Source of the DNA: Streptomyces roseus | GTDB taxonomy: Bacteria > Actinomycetota > Actinomycetes > Streptomycetales > Streptomycetaceae | Direction: 5' to 3' | Assembly: GCF_001044425.1 (NCBI RefSeq) | Contig: NZ_LFML01000006.1 | Coordinates: forward strand, 39,650 to 103,649 | Length of the DNA stretch: 64,000 nucleotides | Shown here: positions 26,757-33,848 of the stretch, in pieces | Layout of the letters: every line of letters begins with the position of its first letter | How positions within the stretch are numbered: the first letter of the stretch is position 1 | Program-made: the position numbers and the translations under genes | Notes under the pieces: model-generated | The model's database searches: none | The model's input: the letters and a program-made list of their open reading frames with translations, nothing else | What the model was told of the DNA's origin: nothing

Positions 26757-26910
26757 GTCACTCAGCGTGGCCGGGCGTGCGTACCGTGGGAAGCGACATC
26801 GTCTGTACGTCCCGCGTTTGTCCGGCGCTTGTCCAGCGCTGTCACGGCTGTCCGGACCGGGGTGACGGGTACGGGGCGCTGAGACATCGGCTCGTCGGAG
26901 GTGGGCGCGC

Positions 26911-27771
26911 ATGGGCGTGGACGGCAGTGACGGTACGGAAGAGCCCGGCTGGGACGTGGACCCGGAGGACGAACAGGGCGTGGCGGTGCTCGCCGCGCTG
27001 GCCCGCCAGCTGAAGGCATGGCGCGCGTCGGCCGGCATGCGGACGGCCGAGTTCGGGGCGGCCATCCAGTACGGGGAGGACCAGGTACGCAAGGTCGAGG
27101 CGGGGAAGAGGATCCCCCGCCCCGAGTACCTGGATCGGGCCGATGAAGTCCTGGGGGCGGGGGGCAAGATCGCCGCCATGAAAGCCGACCTGGAACAGGT
27201 CCGCTACCCGAAGAAGGTCCGGGATCTGGTGAAGCTGGAAGGCCGAGCGGTCGAACTGTCCGCTTACGGCAACCACAACATCCATGGCTTGTTGCAGACG
27301 GACGACTACGCGCGGGCCCTGTTCGAGATGTGGCAGCCTCCGCAGACGACGGAAGAGGTGGAACGTGGTCTGACCGCGCGCATGGCGCGACGGTCGATCT
27401 TCGAACGCGTCCCCGCGCCCGCTCTGTGCTTCGTCCAGGAAGAGGTGACCCTGCGGCGCCGTATCGGGGGGACAATGGTGATGCGTGGGCAGCTCGAACG
27501 CCTGCTGGAGCTTGCCGAGCTCCGGCACGTCACGATCCAGGTCATGCCGACCCATCTCGAAGAGCATGCCGGAATGGGTGGGTTGATCCAACTGATGAAA
27601 TTCGCGGACGGATCGGCGGTGGGGCGCTCCGAAGGGGCGTTCAACGGCCGCCCCGTCTCAGATCCGAGGCAGGTCCGGGTCCTCGACCAATGCCATGCCA
27701 TGATCCGGTCCCAGGCTCTCACGCCACGGGAGTCCGTCGCATTCATCGAGCAAGTGCTGGGAGAGACATGA
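26911..27771 (+). CDS. XRE-type helix-turn-helix regulator with DUF5753
   Basis: This 286-residue protein has an N-terminal XRE helix-turn-helix (about 28-85: LARQLKAWRASAGMRTAEFGAAIQYGEDQVRKVEAGKR) and a C-terminal DUF5753 domain (about 95-280) with IHGLLQTDDYARAL, VTLRRRIGG and the ESVAFIEQVLGE end. The family is the Scr1/BldB-associated type. A DUF397 gene overlaps its stop by 4 bp (ATGA), so the two are translationally coupled. An antitoxin-like role has been proposed for such pairs; here that is inference from family. Confidence 0.88.
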   Translation: MGVDGSDGTEEPGWDVDPEDEQGVAVLAALARQLKAWRASAGMRTAEFGAAIQYGEDQVRKVEAGKRIPRPEYLDRADEVLGAGGKIAAMKADLEQVRYPKKVRDLVKLEGRAVELSAYGNHNIHGLLQTDDYARALFEMWQPPQTTEEVERGLTARMARRSIFERVPAPALCFVQEEVTLRRRIGGTMVMRGQLERLLELAELRHVTIQVMPTHLEEHAGMGGLIQLMKFADGSAVGRSEGAFNGRPVSDPRQVRVLDQCHAMIRSQALTPRESVAFIEQVLGET

Positions 27772-27959
27772 TCCACGCGTCCGAACCGGAGTGGTTCAAG
27801 AGCAGCTACAGCGACAGCGGCGACATCAACGACTGCGTCGAGGTGGCCAGCACCCCCGGTGCCGTCCTCGTCCGGGACTCCAAGGACGTCGAGCGCGGCC
27901 ATCTGGCGGTCGGGTCCGGCGCGTGGGCCGGGTTCGTGGCCCACGCCTGCGGCAGCTGA
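27768..27959 (+). CDS. DUF397 protein
   Basis: This 63-residue protein shows the DUF397 pattern WFKSSYS, DCVEVA and VRDSKD with a final hydrophobic WAGFVAHA. Its ATG overlaps the TGA of the DUF5753 regulator (ATGA). DUF397 proteins are small partners of such regulators; toxin-like and regulatory roles have both been suggested for members of the family. Nothing in the sequence shows which applies. Confidence 0.9.
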   Translation: MIHASEPEWFKSSYSDSGDINDCVEVASTPGAVLVRDSKDVERGHLAVGSGAWAGFVAHACGS

Positions 27960-27969
27960 CGGCGACGGC

Positions 27970-28611
27970 TCAGGCGCGGGTGCAGACGTGCACCGATTCG
28001 CTGTGTCCGCCCTCGCTGTGCACGATCCGCAGGACGTCGTTCTTGTACGTCACCTTCAACACCTGGCCGTCACTGGCGTCCTTGTGCCCCGGCGGCTGCC
28101 ACGGGAACGTGAGCGAGACGTCGTCCCCGACCTCCTTGGGGACCGTCAACGCCTGGCCGCCGGTCAGCCGGTCCACCCCCTTGGGGGCCTCGTACACATC
28201 GAGCACCAGGTGGCCGCCGCGCAGCAGCCAGCCCCCGTTCCAGGTGACCGGGGCGGGGCCGCCGGTCCAGGTGATGGTCCAGCCGGAGTTTCCGCCGCCG
28301 TCCGCGTTGACGGTGGCCTTCCCCTTCACGGTCTTGCCGTTCGGGGTGGTCGACTCCAGGTTCCAGTCGCCCTTGATGAACGCGTCGAAGGCGCGGGCGA
28401 CGACCCCACCCCCTGAACCGCTCGGCGTGCGGCCGGTCGGCGTGCCGCCGGTCGCCGGGGCGGCCGAGGCCGGCGGCGTCCCGGGCAGGGGATCCTTGCC
28501 CTTGCCCCCGCACGCCGCGACCAGGGAGGCCCCGAACCCGATCGCCAGGTAGCGCAGCGCGTTGCGCCGCCCGATCACCTGCGCCGCCGCACGCATCTCC
28601 CGTACCGTCAC
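27970..28611 (-). CDS. putative Tat-exported lipoprotein, unknown function
   Basis: This 213-residue protein starts with a twin-Arg segment GRRNALRYLAIGFGASLVAAC, where LVAAC is a lipobox, so it is probably a Tat-exported lipoprotein. A Pro/Ala/Thr/Gly linker follows, then about 145 residues predicted as beta-sheet: GDWNLESTTPNGKTVKG, GWTITWTGG, LVLDVYEAPKG. One late Cys is near the C-terminus. Start choice: GTG at 28611 with GGGGG close upstream; an ATG five codons later is possible. It converges with the DUF397 gene, only 10 bases apart. No family recognised. Confidence 0.7.
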   Translation of the reverse strand: MTVREMRAAAQVIGRRNALRYLAIGFGASLVAACGGKGKDPLPGTPPASAAPATGGTPTGRTPSGSGGGVVARAFDAFIKGDWNLESTTPNGKTVKGKATVNADGGGNSGWTITWTGGPAPVTWNGGWLLRGGHLVLDVYEAPKGVDRLTGGQALTVPKEVGDDVSLTFPWQPPGHKDASDGQVLKVTYKNDVLRIVHSEGGHSESVHVCTRA

Positions 28612-28710
28612 CAGTCCCCCACCCACGGCCAGTTGGTCAACAGCGACTGACTATAGGCGCAGCCTCGGGGACGGCCTCGTCGGCATGTGGGAACCGTAGG
28701 ATCCTCTCTC

Positions 28711-29022
28711 GTGCCCTCATCGATGGACCTGCCCGAGGACCGCGGCTGTCTCCAGTGGGTGCTGGGCGTCCCGCTGGTCCTCGTCCACCTGCCCGCGCTG
28801 TACCTCTGCACGCTGCTGCTGGCGGCCGACCCGATCGCGGCCGAGGACCACCGCGCGCGCGACGAAGCTCTCTCGATGGGCGTCGTGGCCCTGTGCCTCT
28901 GCTTCGCCGGCTTGTTCCTCTCCCTCCTCCCGGTCTACCGCCGGACGATGAACCGCTGGTGGTACGCCCTCCCCCTTACCCTCGGCACCGTCGCCTACCT
29001 CTGCGGCGCGTCCCCGGGCTGA
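28711..29022 (+). CDS. small integral membrane protein, unknown function
   Basis: This 103-residue protein has three hydrophobic segments (about residues 14-34, 52-72 and 80-97). TAGGAT ends 8 nt before the GTG at 28711, which fits a leaderless promoter; an ATG four codons later would also work. After its stop, the same strand shows a 30-codon open stretch (to 29134) with protein-like composition (RTVVAVARVDDRSSRVYL) but no start, perhaps the remnant of another gene. No family recognised. Confidence 0.65.
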   Translation: MPSSMDLPEDRGCLQWVLGVPLVLVHLPALYLCTLLLAADPIAAEDHRARDEALSMGVVALCLCFAGLFLSLLPVYRRTMNRWWYALPLTLGTVAYLCGASPG

Positions 29023-29153
29023 CCGGCCTCGACCGCTCGCCAACGAGCTCGTCCGGTACGGCGATCGCACTGTCGTGGCGGTGGCGCGGGTCGACGACCG
29101 GAGCAGCCGCGTGTACCTGCGGGGCTTCGGGTGAGCGCCGGCCGCCGAACGCG

Positions 29154-29189
29154 CCGCGGCCCCCGCCCGGACGGGGGCGGGGGCCGCGG
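29154..29189 (-). terminator. terminator of the DAACS transporter gene
   Basis: A perfect 15-bp GC-rich stem (29154-29168 with 29175-29189) with a 6-nt loop lies 14 bases after the transporter stop. Confidence 0.65.
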
Positions 29190-29202
29190 GGTGGGCGGGC
29201 GG

Positions 29203-30516
29203 TTACGCGGCTACCGGGACCGGGGTGCGGTCGGTGGCCGGCTCGTCCAGGGGGGAGGAGGAGGCCGTTTCGTAGGCCTTCTTGTCCAGGATCCCCTCGC
29301 GGGCCGCGACCACGACCGGGACCAGGGCCTGGCCGGCGACGTTGGTGGCGGTGCGCATCATGTCCAGGATCGGGTCGATCGCCATCAGCAGGCCGACACC
29401 CTCCAGGGGCAGGCCCAGGGTGGAGAGGGTCAGGGTCAGCATGACCGTGGCACCCGTCAGGCCGGCCGTGGCGGCCGAGCCGACCACCGAGACGAAGGCG
29501 ATCAGCAGGTAGTCGGTGATCGTCAGCTGGACGTCGAAGATCTGCGCGATGAAGATCGCGGCGAGCGCGGGGTAGATCGCGGCGCAGCCGTCCATCTTCG
29601 TCGTCGCGCCGAACGGGACGGCGAAGGAGGCGTACTCCCTCGGGACGCCGAGGCGCTCGGTGACCTTCTGCGTGACCGGCATCGTGCCGACCGAGGAGCG
29701 GGAGACGAAGGCCAGCTGGATCGCGGGCCATGCGCCCTTGAAGAACTGGATCGGGTTGACCTTGGCGACCGTGGCCAGCAGCAGCGGGTAGACGCCGAAC
29801 ATCACGAGCGCGGAGCCGATGTACACGTCCGCGGTGAAGGTCGCGTACTTGCCGATGAGCTCCCAGCCGTACGAGGCGATCGCGGTGCCGATCAGGCCGA
29901 CGGTGCCGATGGGGGCGAGGCGGATGACCCACCACAGGGCCTTCTGGAGGAGCTCCAGGACCGACTCGGCGACGGTGAGGATCGGCTGGGCCTTGTCGCC
30001 GAGCTGGAGGGCGGCGATACCGGCGACGGCGGCCATGAAGACGATCTGGAGCACGTTCAGCTCGGTGAACGGCGTGATGACGTCCGTCGGCACGATGCCG
30101 GTCAGGAAGTCGAGCCAGGAGCCGGTGCGCTTGGGCAGCTTGCCGTCCTGCGGGGTGAGGCCCGTGCCGGCGCCCGGGTTGGTCAGCAGGCCGATCGCGA
30201 GGCCGATGCCGACCGCGATCAGCGAGGTGATCATGAACCAGAGCAGCGTGCGCGAGGCGAGGCGGGCGGCGTTGTTCACCTTCCGCAGGTTGGTGATCGA
30301 CACCAGGATGGCGAAGAAGACGAGCGGGGCCACGGCCAGCTTCAGCAGCTGGACGAAGATGTCGCCGACCTGCTCAAGGGTCTTGGCGAGCCAGCTGACG
30401 TCCTGACTGCGGGCGAGCCAGCCGAACAGGACGCCGAGCACGAGACCGGTGACGATCTGGGCCCAGAACGGGAACTTGAAGGAGGCCTTGGCGGGGGCCT
30501 GAGGGGTCGCGGACAC
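29203..30516 (-). CDS. DAACS-family cation symporter, possibly for cystine
   Basis: This 437-residue protein is a dicarboxylate/amino acid:cation symporter (DAACS; relatives GltP, DctA, TcyP). About eight membrane helices are visible, with the family signatures VSRSSVGTMPVTQ near residue 270, FGATTKMDGCA, the second hairpin region AATAGLTGATVM, and MAIDPILDMMRTATNVAGQ in TM8, where DctA and GltP also have conserved Asp and Asn residues. Two GTG codons compete; the one at 30516 has GGAG at 7 nt. A 35-codon ORF ending in four near-adjacent Cys codons lies upstream, which suggests cystine rather than C4-dicarboxylates as substrate (inference). Confidence 0.85.
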   Translation of the reverse strand: MSATPQAPAKASFKFPFWAQIVTGLVLGVLFGWLARSQDVSWLAKTLEQVGDIFVQLLKLAVAPLVFFAILVSITNLRKVNNAARLASRTLLWFMITSLIAVGIGLAIGLLTNPGAGTGLTPQDGKLPKRTGSWLDFLTGIVPTDVITPFTELNVLQIVFMAAVAGIAALQLGDKAQPILTVAESVLELLQKALWWVIRLAPIGTVGLIGTAIASYGWELIGKYATFTADVYIGSALVMFGVYPLLLATVAKVNPIQFFKGAWPAIQLAFVSRSSVGTMPVTQKVTERLGVPREYASFAVPFGATTKMDGCAAIYPALAAIFIAQIFDVQLTITDYLLIAFVSVVGSAATAGLTGATVMLTLTLSTLGLPLEGVGLLMAIDPILDMMRTATNVAGQALVPVVVAAREGILDKKAYETASSSPLDEPATDRTPVPVAA

Positions 30517-30572
30517 GGACACACTCCGGTGGGGATGCGCAAAGAGGGGGGAAGAGGAAGAACGGCGTGGGC

Positions 30573-30680
30573 TCAGCGACAGCCACAACAGGCCGCGGAC
30601 ACGCGGCGGCAGAGGTCGACGTGCAGGCGCGCCACGAGCGGGACGCTCGCGGTCATCTTGTGCGCAACTGTGGTCAACAT
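30573..30680 (-). CDS. Cys-rich putative leader peptide upstream of the DAACS transporter
   Basis: This 35-codon ORF begins ATG TTG ACC and encodes a peptide ending LHVDLCRRVSAACCGCR. Four of 35 codons are Cys, three of them in the last five codons. The same R-x-H-V-D-L...R-V-S-S/A-A pattern occurs in short streptomycete ORFs labelled putative leader peptides, and Cys-rich upstream ORFs control sulfur genes in mycobacteria by ribosome stalling. Its ATG is 7 nt after a TAGCGT -10 box, so it is likely leaderless. It ends 56 nt before the transporter start, and a 22-nt pyrimidine tract (minus strand, 30541-30562) between them could pair with the transporter's GGAG. Confidence 0.7.
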   Translation of the reverse strand: MLTTVAHKMTASVPLVARLHVDLCRRVSAACCGCR

Positions 30681-30683
30681 GTT

Positions 30684-30731
30684 TAACACGCTAACACTTT
30701 CCCTTTGAGGATCTCAAAGGTGCACTTTGAG
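30684..30731 (-). promoter_or_regulatory. promoter with inverted-repeat operator for the leader peptide / transporter
   Basis: On the minus strand TTGAGA (30712-30717), an 18-bp spacer and TAGCGT (30688-30693) form a promoter. The perfect inverted repeat CCTTTGAG-GAT-CTCAAAGG (30702-30720, plus-strand reading) covers the -35, and a third half-site CTTTGAG follows at 30725-30731. TAACAC occurs twice at 30684-30697. The layout points to a repressor or activator site. Confidence 0.6.
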
Positions 30732-30752
30732 TCAGGGGCGCACCGCGAAACG

Positions 30753-30800
30753 CCGAACCGCCCCCGCGCACAGGGCAGTCCAGGCGCGGGGGCGGTTCGG
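30753..30800 (-). terminator. terminator of the DUF4229 gene, followed by a 10-bp repeat
   Basis: A perfect 16-bp stem pairs 30753-30768 with 30785-30800 around a 16-nt loop, 51 bases past the DUF4229 stop. From 30794 GGTTCGG recurs three times with exact 10-bp spacing (30794, 30804, 30814). Confidence 0.6.
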
Positions 30801-30851
30801 GGTGGTTCGGTGCGGTTCGGAGTGTGACGCAGCTAACGGGTGCGCGGGAAC

Positions 30852-31157
30852 CTACGCGCGGGCGGCGTCGTCGGCCGCGTCCTCCTGGGAGCGGTTCGCG
30901 GCCAGCTTCTCCTTCGCGCCGGCGACGCGTCCGGAGATCTGCGCGGACATCTCGTCGCGCTGCTTGCGCAGCAGTACGAAGGAGAGCGGCGCGGAGATCA
31001 CGAGGGCGAGGAGCACGACCCAGACGGGGTTGGCGTCGCCGAGACCGGCGGGGACCCAGCCCACGTTGACCAGGACGGCGACCAGGACGAGGCATCCGAC
31101 GAAGATGCCCAGCCGCATCGCGGTGTAGCGGATCGTCGCGCTCGGCTTGAGGGACAC
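30852..31157 (-). CDS. DUF4229 small membrane protein
   Basis: This 101-residue protein has two hydrophobic helices (about residues 13-30 and 42-62), then a charged C-terminal tail (LLRKQRDEMSAQISGRVAGAKEKLAANRSQEDAA), matching the actinobacterial DUF4229 type. The GTG at 31157 is preceded by GAAGGGG. Homologues usually lie near menaquinone and respiratory genes; here it lies between the transporter and a GNAT gene, about 0.7 kb from mqnE. Function unknown. Confidence 0.8.
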   Translation of the reverse strand: MSLKPSATIRYTAMRLGIFVGCLVLVAVLVNVGWVPAGLGDANPVWVVLLALVISAPLSFVLLRKQRDEMSAQISGRVAGAKEKLAANRSQEDAADDAARA

Positions 31158-31263
31158 GGTGACCCCTTCTCTCTCGTCGGTACGCGCACTCGGTCGACTG
31201 CGTGCCCGTCCAGTGAAGCACGGCGCAGGTACGGACAAACCCGCCGGGGTCGCCGCCGGGGGG

Positions 31264-31788
31264 TCACCGCAGCGGCAGCAGCATCGTGATGTCGTCCCGG
31301 TCGTCGTCCGGGGCCACCCGGATGGCGCCCGGGACGCGGCCGACCTCCTTGTAGCCGCAGGCCGCGTAGAAGTGCTCCAGGCCCAGGCCGCCGCGGCAGC
31401 CGAGCCGCACCGCCTCGATGCCGTCGAGCGAGCGGGCGGCCTCCTCCACAGCGGCCATCAGCGCGCGGCCCGCGCCCCGGCCCTGCAGCTCGGGGTGGAC
31501 CATCACGGCGTAGACCCACACCCAGTGCGCTTGGAGGTCGTGCGCGTTGCGGGCGATGACCGCGAAGGCACTGACCCGCCCCGCGGCATCGCGCCCGACG
31601 AGCAGGCTGCTGCGGCCCTCGGCGACCGCGGCGAAGTGCTTGGCCACCTCGGGGCGGACGTCGTCCAGGGTGATCTCCGACGCGAAGCCGACCGCGCCGC
31701 CGGCGTTGGAGGCGTCGACCCACAGGGCGGCGATGCCTTCGGCCAGGGCGGGGTCGGCTACCGGATCGAAGGTGAAAGTAAGGGCCAT
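31264..31788 (-). CDS. GNAT family N-acetyltransferase
   Basis: This 174-residue protein shows GNAT motif A as VYAVMVHPELQGRGAGRALMAAVEEAA, with the acetyl-CoA loop Q-x-x-G-x-G/A, and a C-terminal LEHFYAACGYKEVGRVPGAIR motif B. The N-terminal half (LWVDASNAGGAVGFASEITLDDVR) would bind the acceptor, which is unknown. The ATG at 31788 lies about 95 bases downstream of the mqnE end on the same strand, but a strong terminator stands between, so it is probably transcribed separately. Confidence 0.87.
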   Translation of the reverse strand: MALTFTFDPVADPALAEGIAALWVDASNAGGAVGFASEITLDDVRPEVAKHFAAVAEGRSSLLVGRDAAGRVSAFAVIARNAHDLQAHWVWVYAVMVHPELQGRGAGRALMAAVEEAARSLDGIEAVRLGCRGGLGLEHFYAACGYKEVGRVPGAIRVAPDDDRDDITMLLPLR

Positions 31789-31833
31789 GGGCAGAGATTA
31801 TCTATTACCCATCACCCCCGGCAAACAGATACG

Positions 31834-31870
31834 CCGAAGGCCCCGGTCCTCGTGGGACCGGGGCCTTCGG
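31834..31870 (-). terminator. terminator of mqnE
   Basis: A perfect 16-bp stem (31834-31849 with 31855-31870) with loop TCGTG lies 13 bases after the mqnE stop. There is no long T run, as is usual in this group. Confidence 0.75.
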
Positions 31871-31883
31871 TAAGTCTGCGGCG

Positions 31884-33047
31884 TCAGACGCGCATCGCCT
31901 GCGGGGTCTCGCGCAGGTCCGCGTCCGGGCCGGGGTACTCGCGGATGATCTCGTAGCGCGTGTTGCGCTCGACCGGGCGGAAGCCGGCCTCGCGGATCAG
32001 CTCCAGCAGATCGTCACGGCCGAGCTTGTTCGGCGTGCCGTAGTTGTCCGCGTCGTGCGTGATCTTGTACTCGACGACCGAGCCGTCCATGTCGTCCGCG
32101 CCGTGCTGGAGGGCCAGCTGGGCGGTCTGCACGCCGTGCATGACCCAGAAGACCTTGACGTGCGGCACGTTGTCGAACAGCAGCCGGGAGACGGCGAAGG
32201 TCTTCAGGGCCTCCGCGCCCGTCGCCATCGTCGTGCGCGCCTGGAGCTTGTTGCGGACCTTGCCGTCCTGCATGTCCACGAAGTCGTGCTGGTAGCGCAG
32301 CGGGATGAAGACCTGGAAGCCGCCGGTCTCGTCCTGGAGCTCGCGCAGCCGCAGTACGTGGTCCACGCGGTGGCGCGGCTCCTCGATGTGCCCGTAGAGC
32401 ATGGTCGAGGGGGTCTTGAGGCCCTTGGAGTGCGCCAGGCGGTGGATGCGCGACCAGTCCTCCCAGTGGGTCTTGTGGTCGACGATGTGCTGGCGGACCT
32501 CCCAGTCGAAGATCTCCGCCCCGCCGCCGGTGAGCGACTCCAGACCGGCCTCGATCAGCTCGTCCAGGATGTCGGAGGCCGACATGCCGGAGATCGTCTC
32601 GAAGTGGTGGATCTCGGTCGCCGTGAACGCCTTCAGCGAGACGTTCGGCAGCGCCTCCTTCAGCGCGGAGAGCGAGCGCGGGTAGTACCGCCACGGCAGG
32701 CTCGGGTGCAGGCCGTTGACGATGTGCAGCTCGGTGAGGTTGTCGTTCTCCATGGCCTTGGCCAGGCGCACGGCCTCCTCGATGCGCATCGTGTACGCGT
32801 CCTTCTCGCCCGGCTTGCGCTGGAACGAGCAGTAGGCGCACGAGGCGGTGCACACGTTCGTCATGTTGAGGTGGCGGTTCACGTTGAAGTGGACGACGTC
32901 GCCGTTCTTGCGCGTACGCACCTCGTGGGCGAGGCCGCCCAGCCAGGCCAGGTCGTCGGACTCGTAGAGGGCGATGCCGTCCTCACGGGTCAGCCGCTCG
33001 CCGGAGCGGACCTTCTCCTCCAGCTCACGCTTGAGCCCAGCGTCCAT
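31884..33047 (-). CDS. mqnE: aminofutalosine synthase (radical SAM)
   Basis: This 387-residue radical SAM enzyme joins 3-enolpyruvylbenzoate (from MqnA) to the adenosyl radical to make aminofutalosine. The cluster ligands are Cys66, Cys70 and Cys73 (CTASCAYC). MqnE blocks include HFNVNRHLNMTNVC, ELHIVNGLHPSLPWRYYP, GLESLTGGGAEIF and PSTMLYGHIEEPRHRVDH. The ATG at 33047 follows GAGGAGG at about 10 nt; a nine-codon longer start exists. The next gene upstream on the same strand is the Lrp regulator, 72 bp away. MqnC resembles it but has its own block order. Confidence 0.95.
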   Translation of the reverse strand: MDAGLKRELEEKVRSGERLTREDGIALYESDDLAWLGGLAHEVRTRKNGDVVHFNVNRHLNMTNVCTASCAYCSFQRKPGEKDAYTMRIEEAVRLAKAMENDNLTELHIVNGLHPSLPWRYYPRSLSALKEALPNVSLKAFTATEIHHFETISGMSASDILDELIEAGLESLTGGGAEIFDWEVRQHIVDHKTHWEDWSRIHRLAHSKGLKTPSTMLYGHIEEPRHRVDHVLRLRELQDETGGFQVFIPLRYQHDFVDMQDGKVRNKLQARTTMATGAEALKTFAVSRLLFDNVPHVKVFWVMHGVQTAQLALQHGADDMDGSVVEYKITHDADNYGTPNKLGRDDLLELIREAGFRPVERNTRYEIIREYPGPDADLRETPQAMRV

Positions 33048-33119
33048 CGGCCGGTCGCCTCCTCGGTTGTCCATCTGTCTGTCCTGCCGCCTGCCTTGCC
33101 CGACCCCGCAACCGTACTC

Positions 33120-33575
33120 TTAGCCCTCCTCGGGCAGGTCCCCGACCCGGTTCTCCCACTTGGTGGAGAGCACGATGGTGGTGCGGGTGCGGGAGACGCC
33201 CTTGGTGCTGGAGAGCTTGCGGATGATCCGCTCCAGCCCGTCCACGTCGCCCGCGCGGACCTTGAGCATGTACGAGTCGTCGCCGGCGATGAACCAGCAG
33301 TCCTCGATCTCCGCCAGGTCGCGCAGGCGGCGGGCCACGTCCTCGTGGTCCGCGGCGTCGGACAGGGAGATGCCGATGAGCGCCGTGACGCCGAGGCCGA
33401 GCGAGGCCGCGTTGACGGTCGCCCGGTAGCCGGTGATCACGCCGGCCGATTCGAGCCGGTTGATCCGGTCGGTGACGCTGGGGCCGGAGAGGCCGACGAG
33501 CCGGCCGAGCTCCGCGTACGAGGCACGTCCGTTCTCACGAAGTGCCTGGATGAGCTGCCTGTCCACCGCGTCCAT
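33120..33575 (-). CDS. Lrp/AsnC family transcriptional regulator
   Basis: This 151-residue protein has an N-terminal helix-turn-helix (DRQLIQALRENGRASYAELGRLVGLSGPSVTDRINRLESAGVI) and a C-terminal RAM effector domain (about 65-145) with IEDCWFIAGDDSYMLKVRAGDVDGLERII. Lrp-type regulators usually sense amino acids. A consensus promoter lies just upstream with an inverted repeat over its -35, which suggests autoregulation. The ATG at 33575 has GGAAGG about 10 nt before it; an ATG six codons earlier is the alternative. It sits directly upstream of mqnE on the same strand and may control the menaquinone block (inference). Confidence 0.9.
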   Translation of the reverse strand: MDAVDRQLIQALRENGRASYAELGRLVGLSGPSVTDRINRLESAGVITGYRATVNAASLGLGVTALIGISLSDAADHEDVARRLRDLAEIEDCWFIAGDDSYMLKVRAGDVDGLERIIRKLSSTKGVSRTRTTIVLSTKWENRVGDLPEEG

Positions 33576-33616
33576 ATACCTGGAGCCTTCCATTATTCGG
33601 CGATCCCGCAAGTTTA

Positions 33617-33654
33617 CGTATAGAATCAAAGGCACACAGGGTCAACACCCTGTG
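33617..33654 (-). promoter_or_regulatory. promoter of the lrp gene with operator-like inverted repeat
   Basis: On the minus strand TTGACC (33640-33645), a 17-bp spacer and TATACG (33617-33622) are close to the housekeeping consensus. The perfect inverted repeat CACAGGGT-4 nt-ACCCTGTG (33635-33654) covers the -35, as expected for an autoregulated Lrp gene or for repression of the divergent small gene. Confidence 0.7.
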
Positions 33655-33713
33655 AATCTTTCAACAGATCGGCGATGATCTCGCTGATCTGACGACATCA
33701 GGAGTGGTTCACC

Positions 33714-33848
33714 GTGTACACGATCGAGATGGCCTACGCGCACATGCGACAGCTTCAGGAGCTGGCCAACCGATCCCGCACCGACCAGCCCGCCGCGGCC
33801 CACCGCGTCGACCGGACCCGCAAGCTGCGCACCGACAAGAAGCGCTAG
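33714..33848 (+). CDS. 44-residue basic protein, unknown function
   Basis: This small gene encodes a 44-residue protein (VYTIEMAYAHMRQLQELANR then a basic tail rich in Arg and Lys). AGGAG lies 9 nt before the GTG, which makes it a convincing gene. Its TAG overlaps the convergent ubiX stop by two bases. It is divergent from lrp and shares the inverted repeat region. It has no membrane segment and could be helical. I do not recognise a family. Confidence 0.7.
   Translation: MYTIEMAYAHMRQLQELANRSRTDQPAAAHRVDRTRKLRTDKKR

Noticed and set aside
29023..29134. Protein-like stretch (RTVVAVARVDDRSSRVYL) after the small membrane gene.
   Set aside because: No usable start codon gives more than about 15 residues; at most a relic, so only mentioned in the neighbour's entry.
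29203..30708. Long plus-strand open frames opposite the transporter.
   Set aside because: Highly biased Arg/Gly/Asp composition typical of antisense frames in GC-rich DNA, with no ribosome site.
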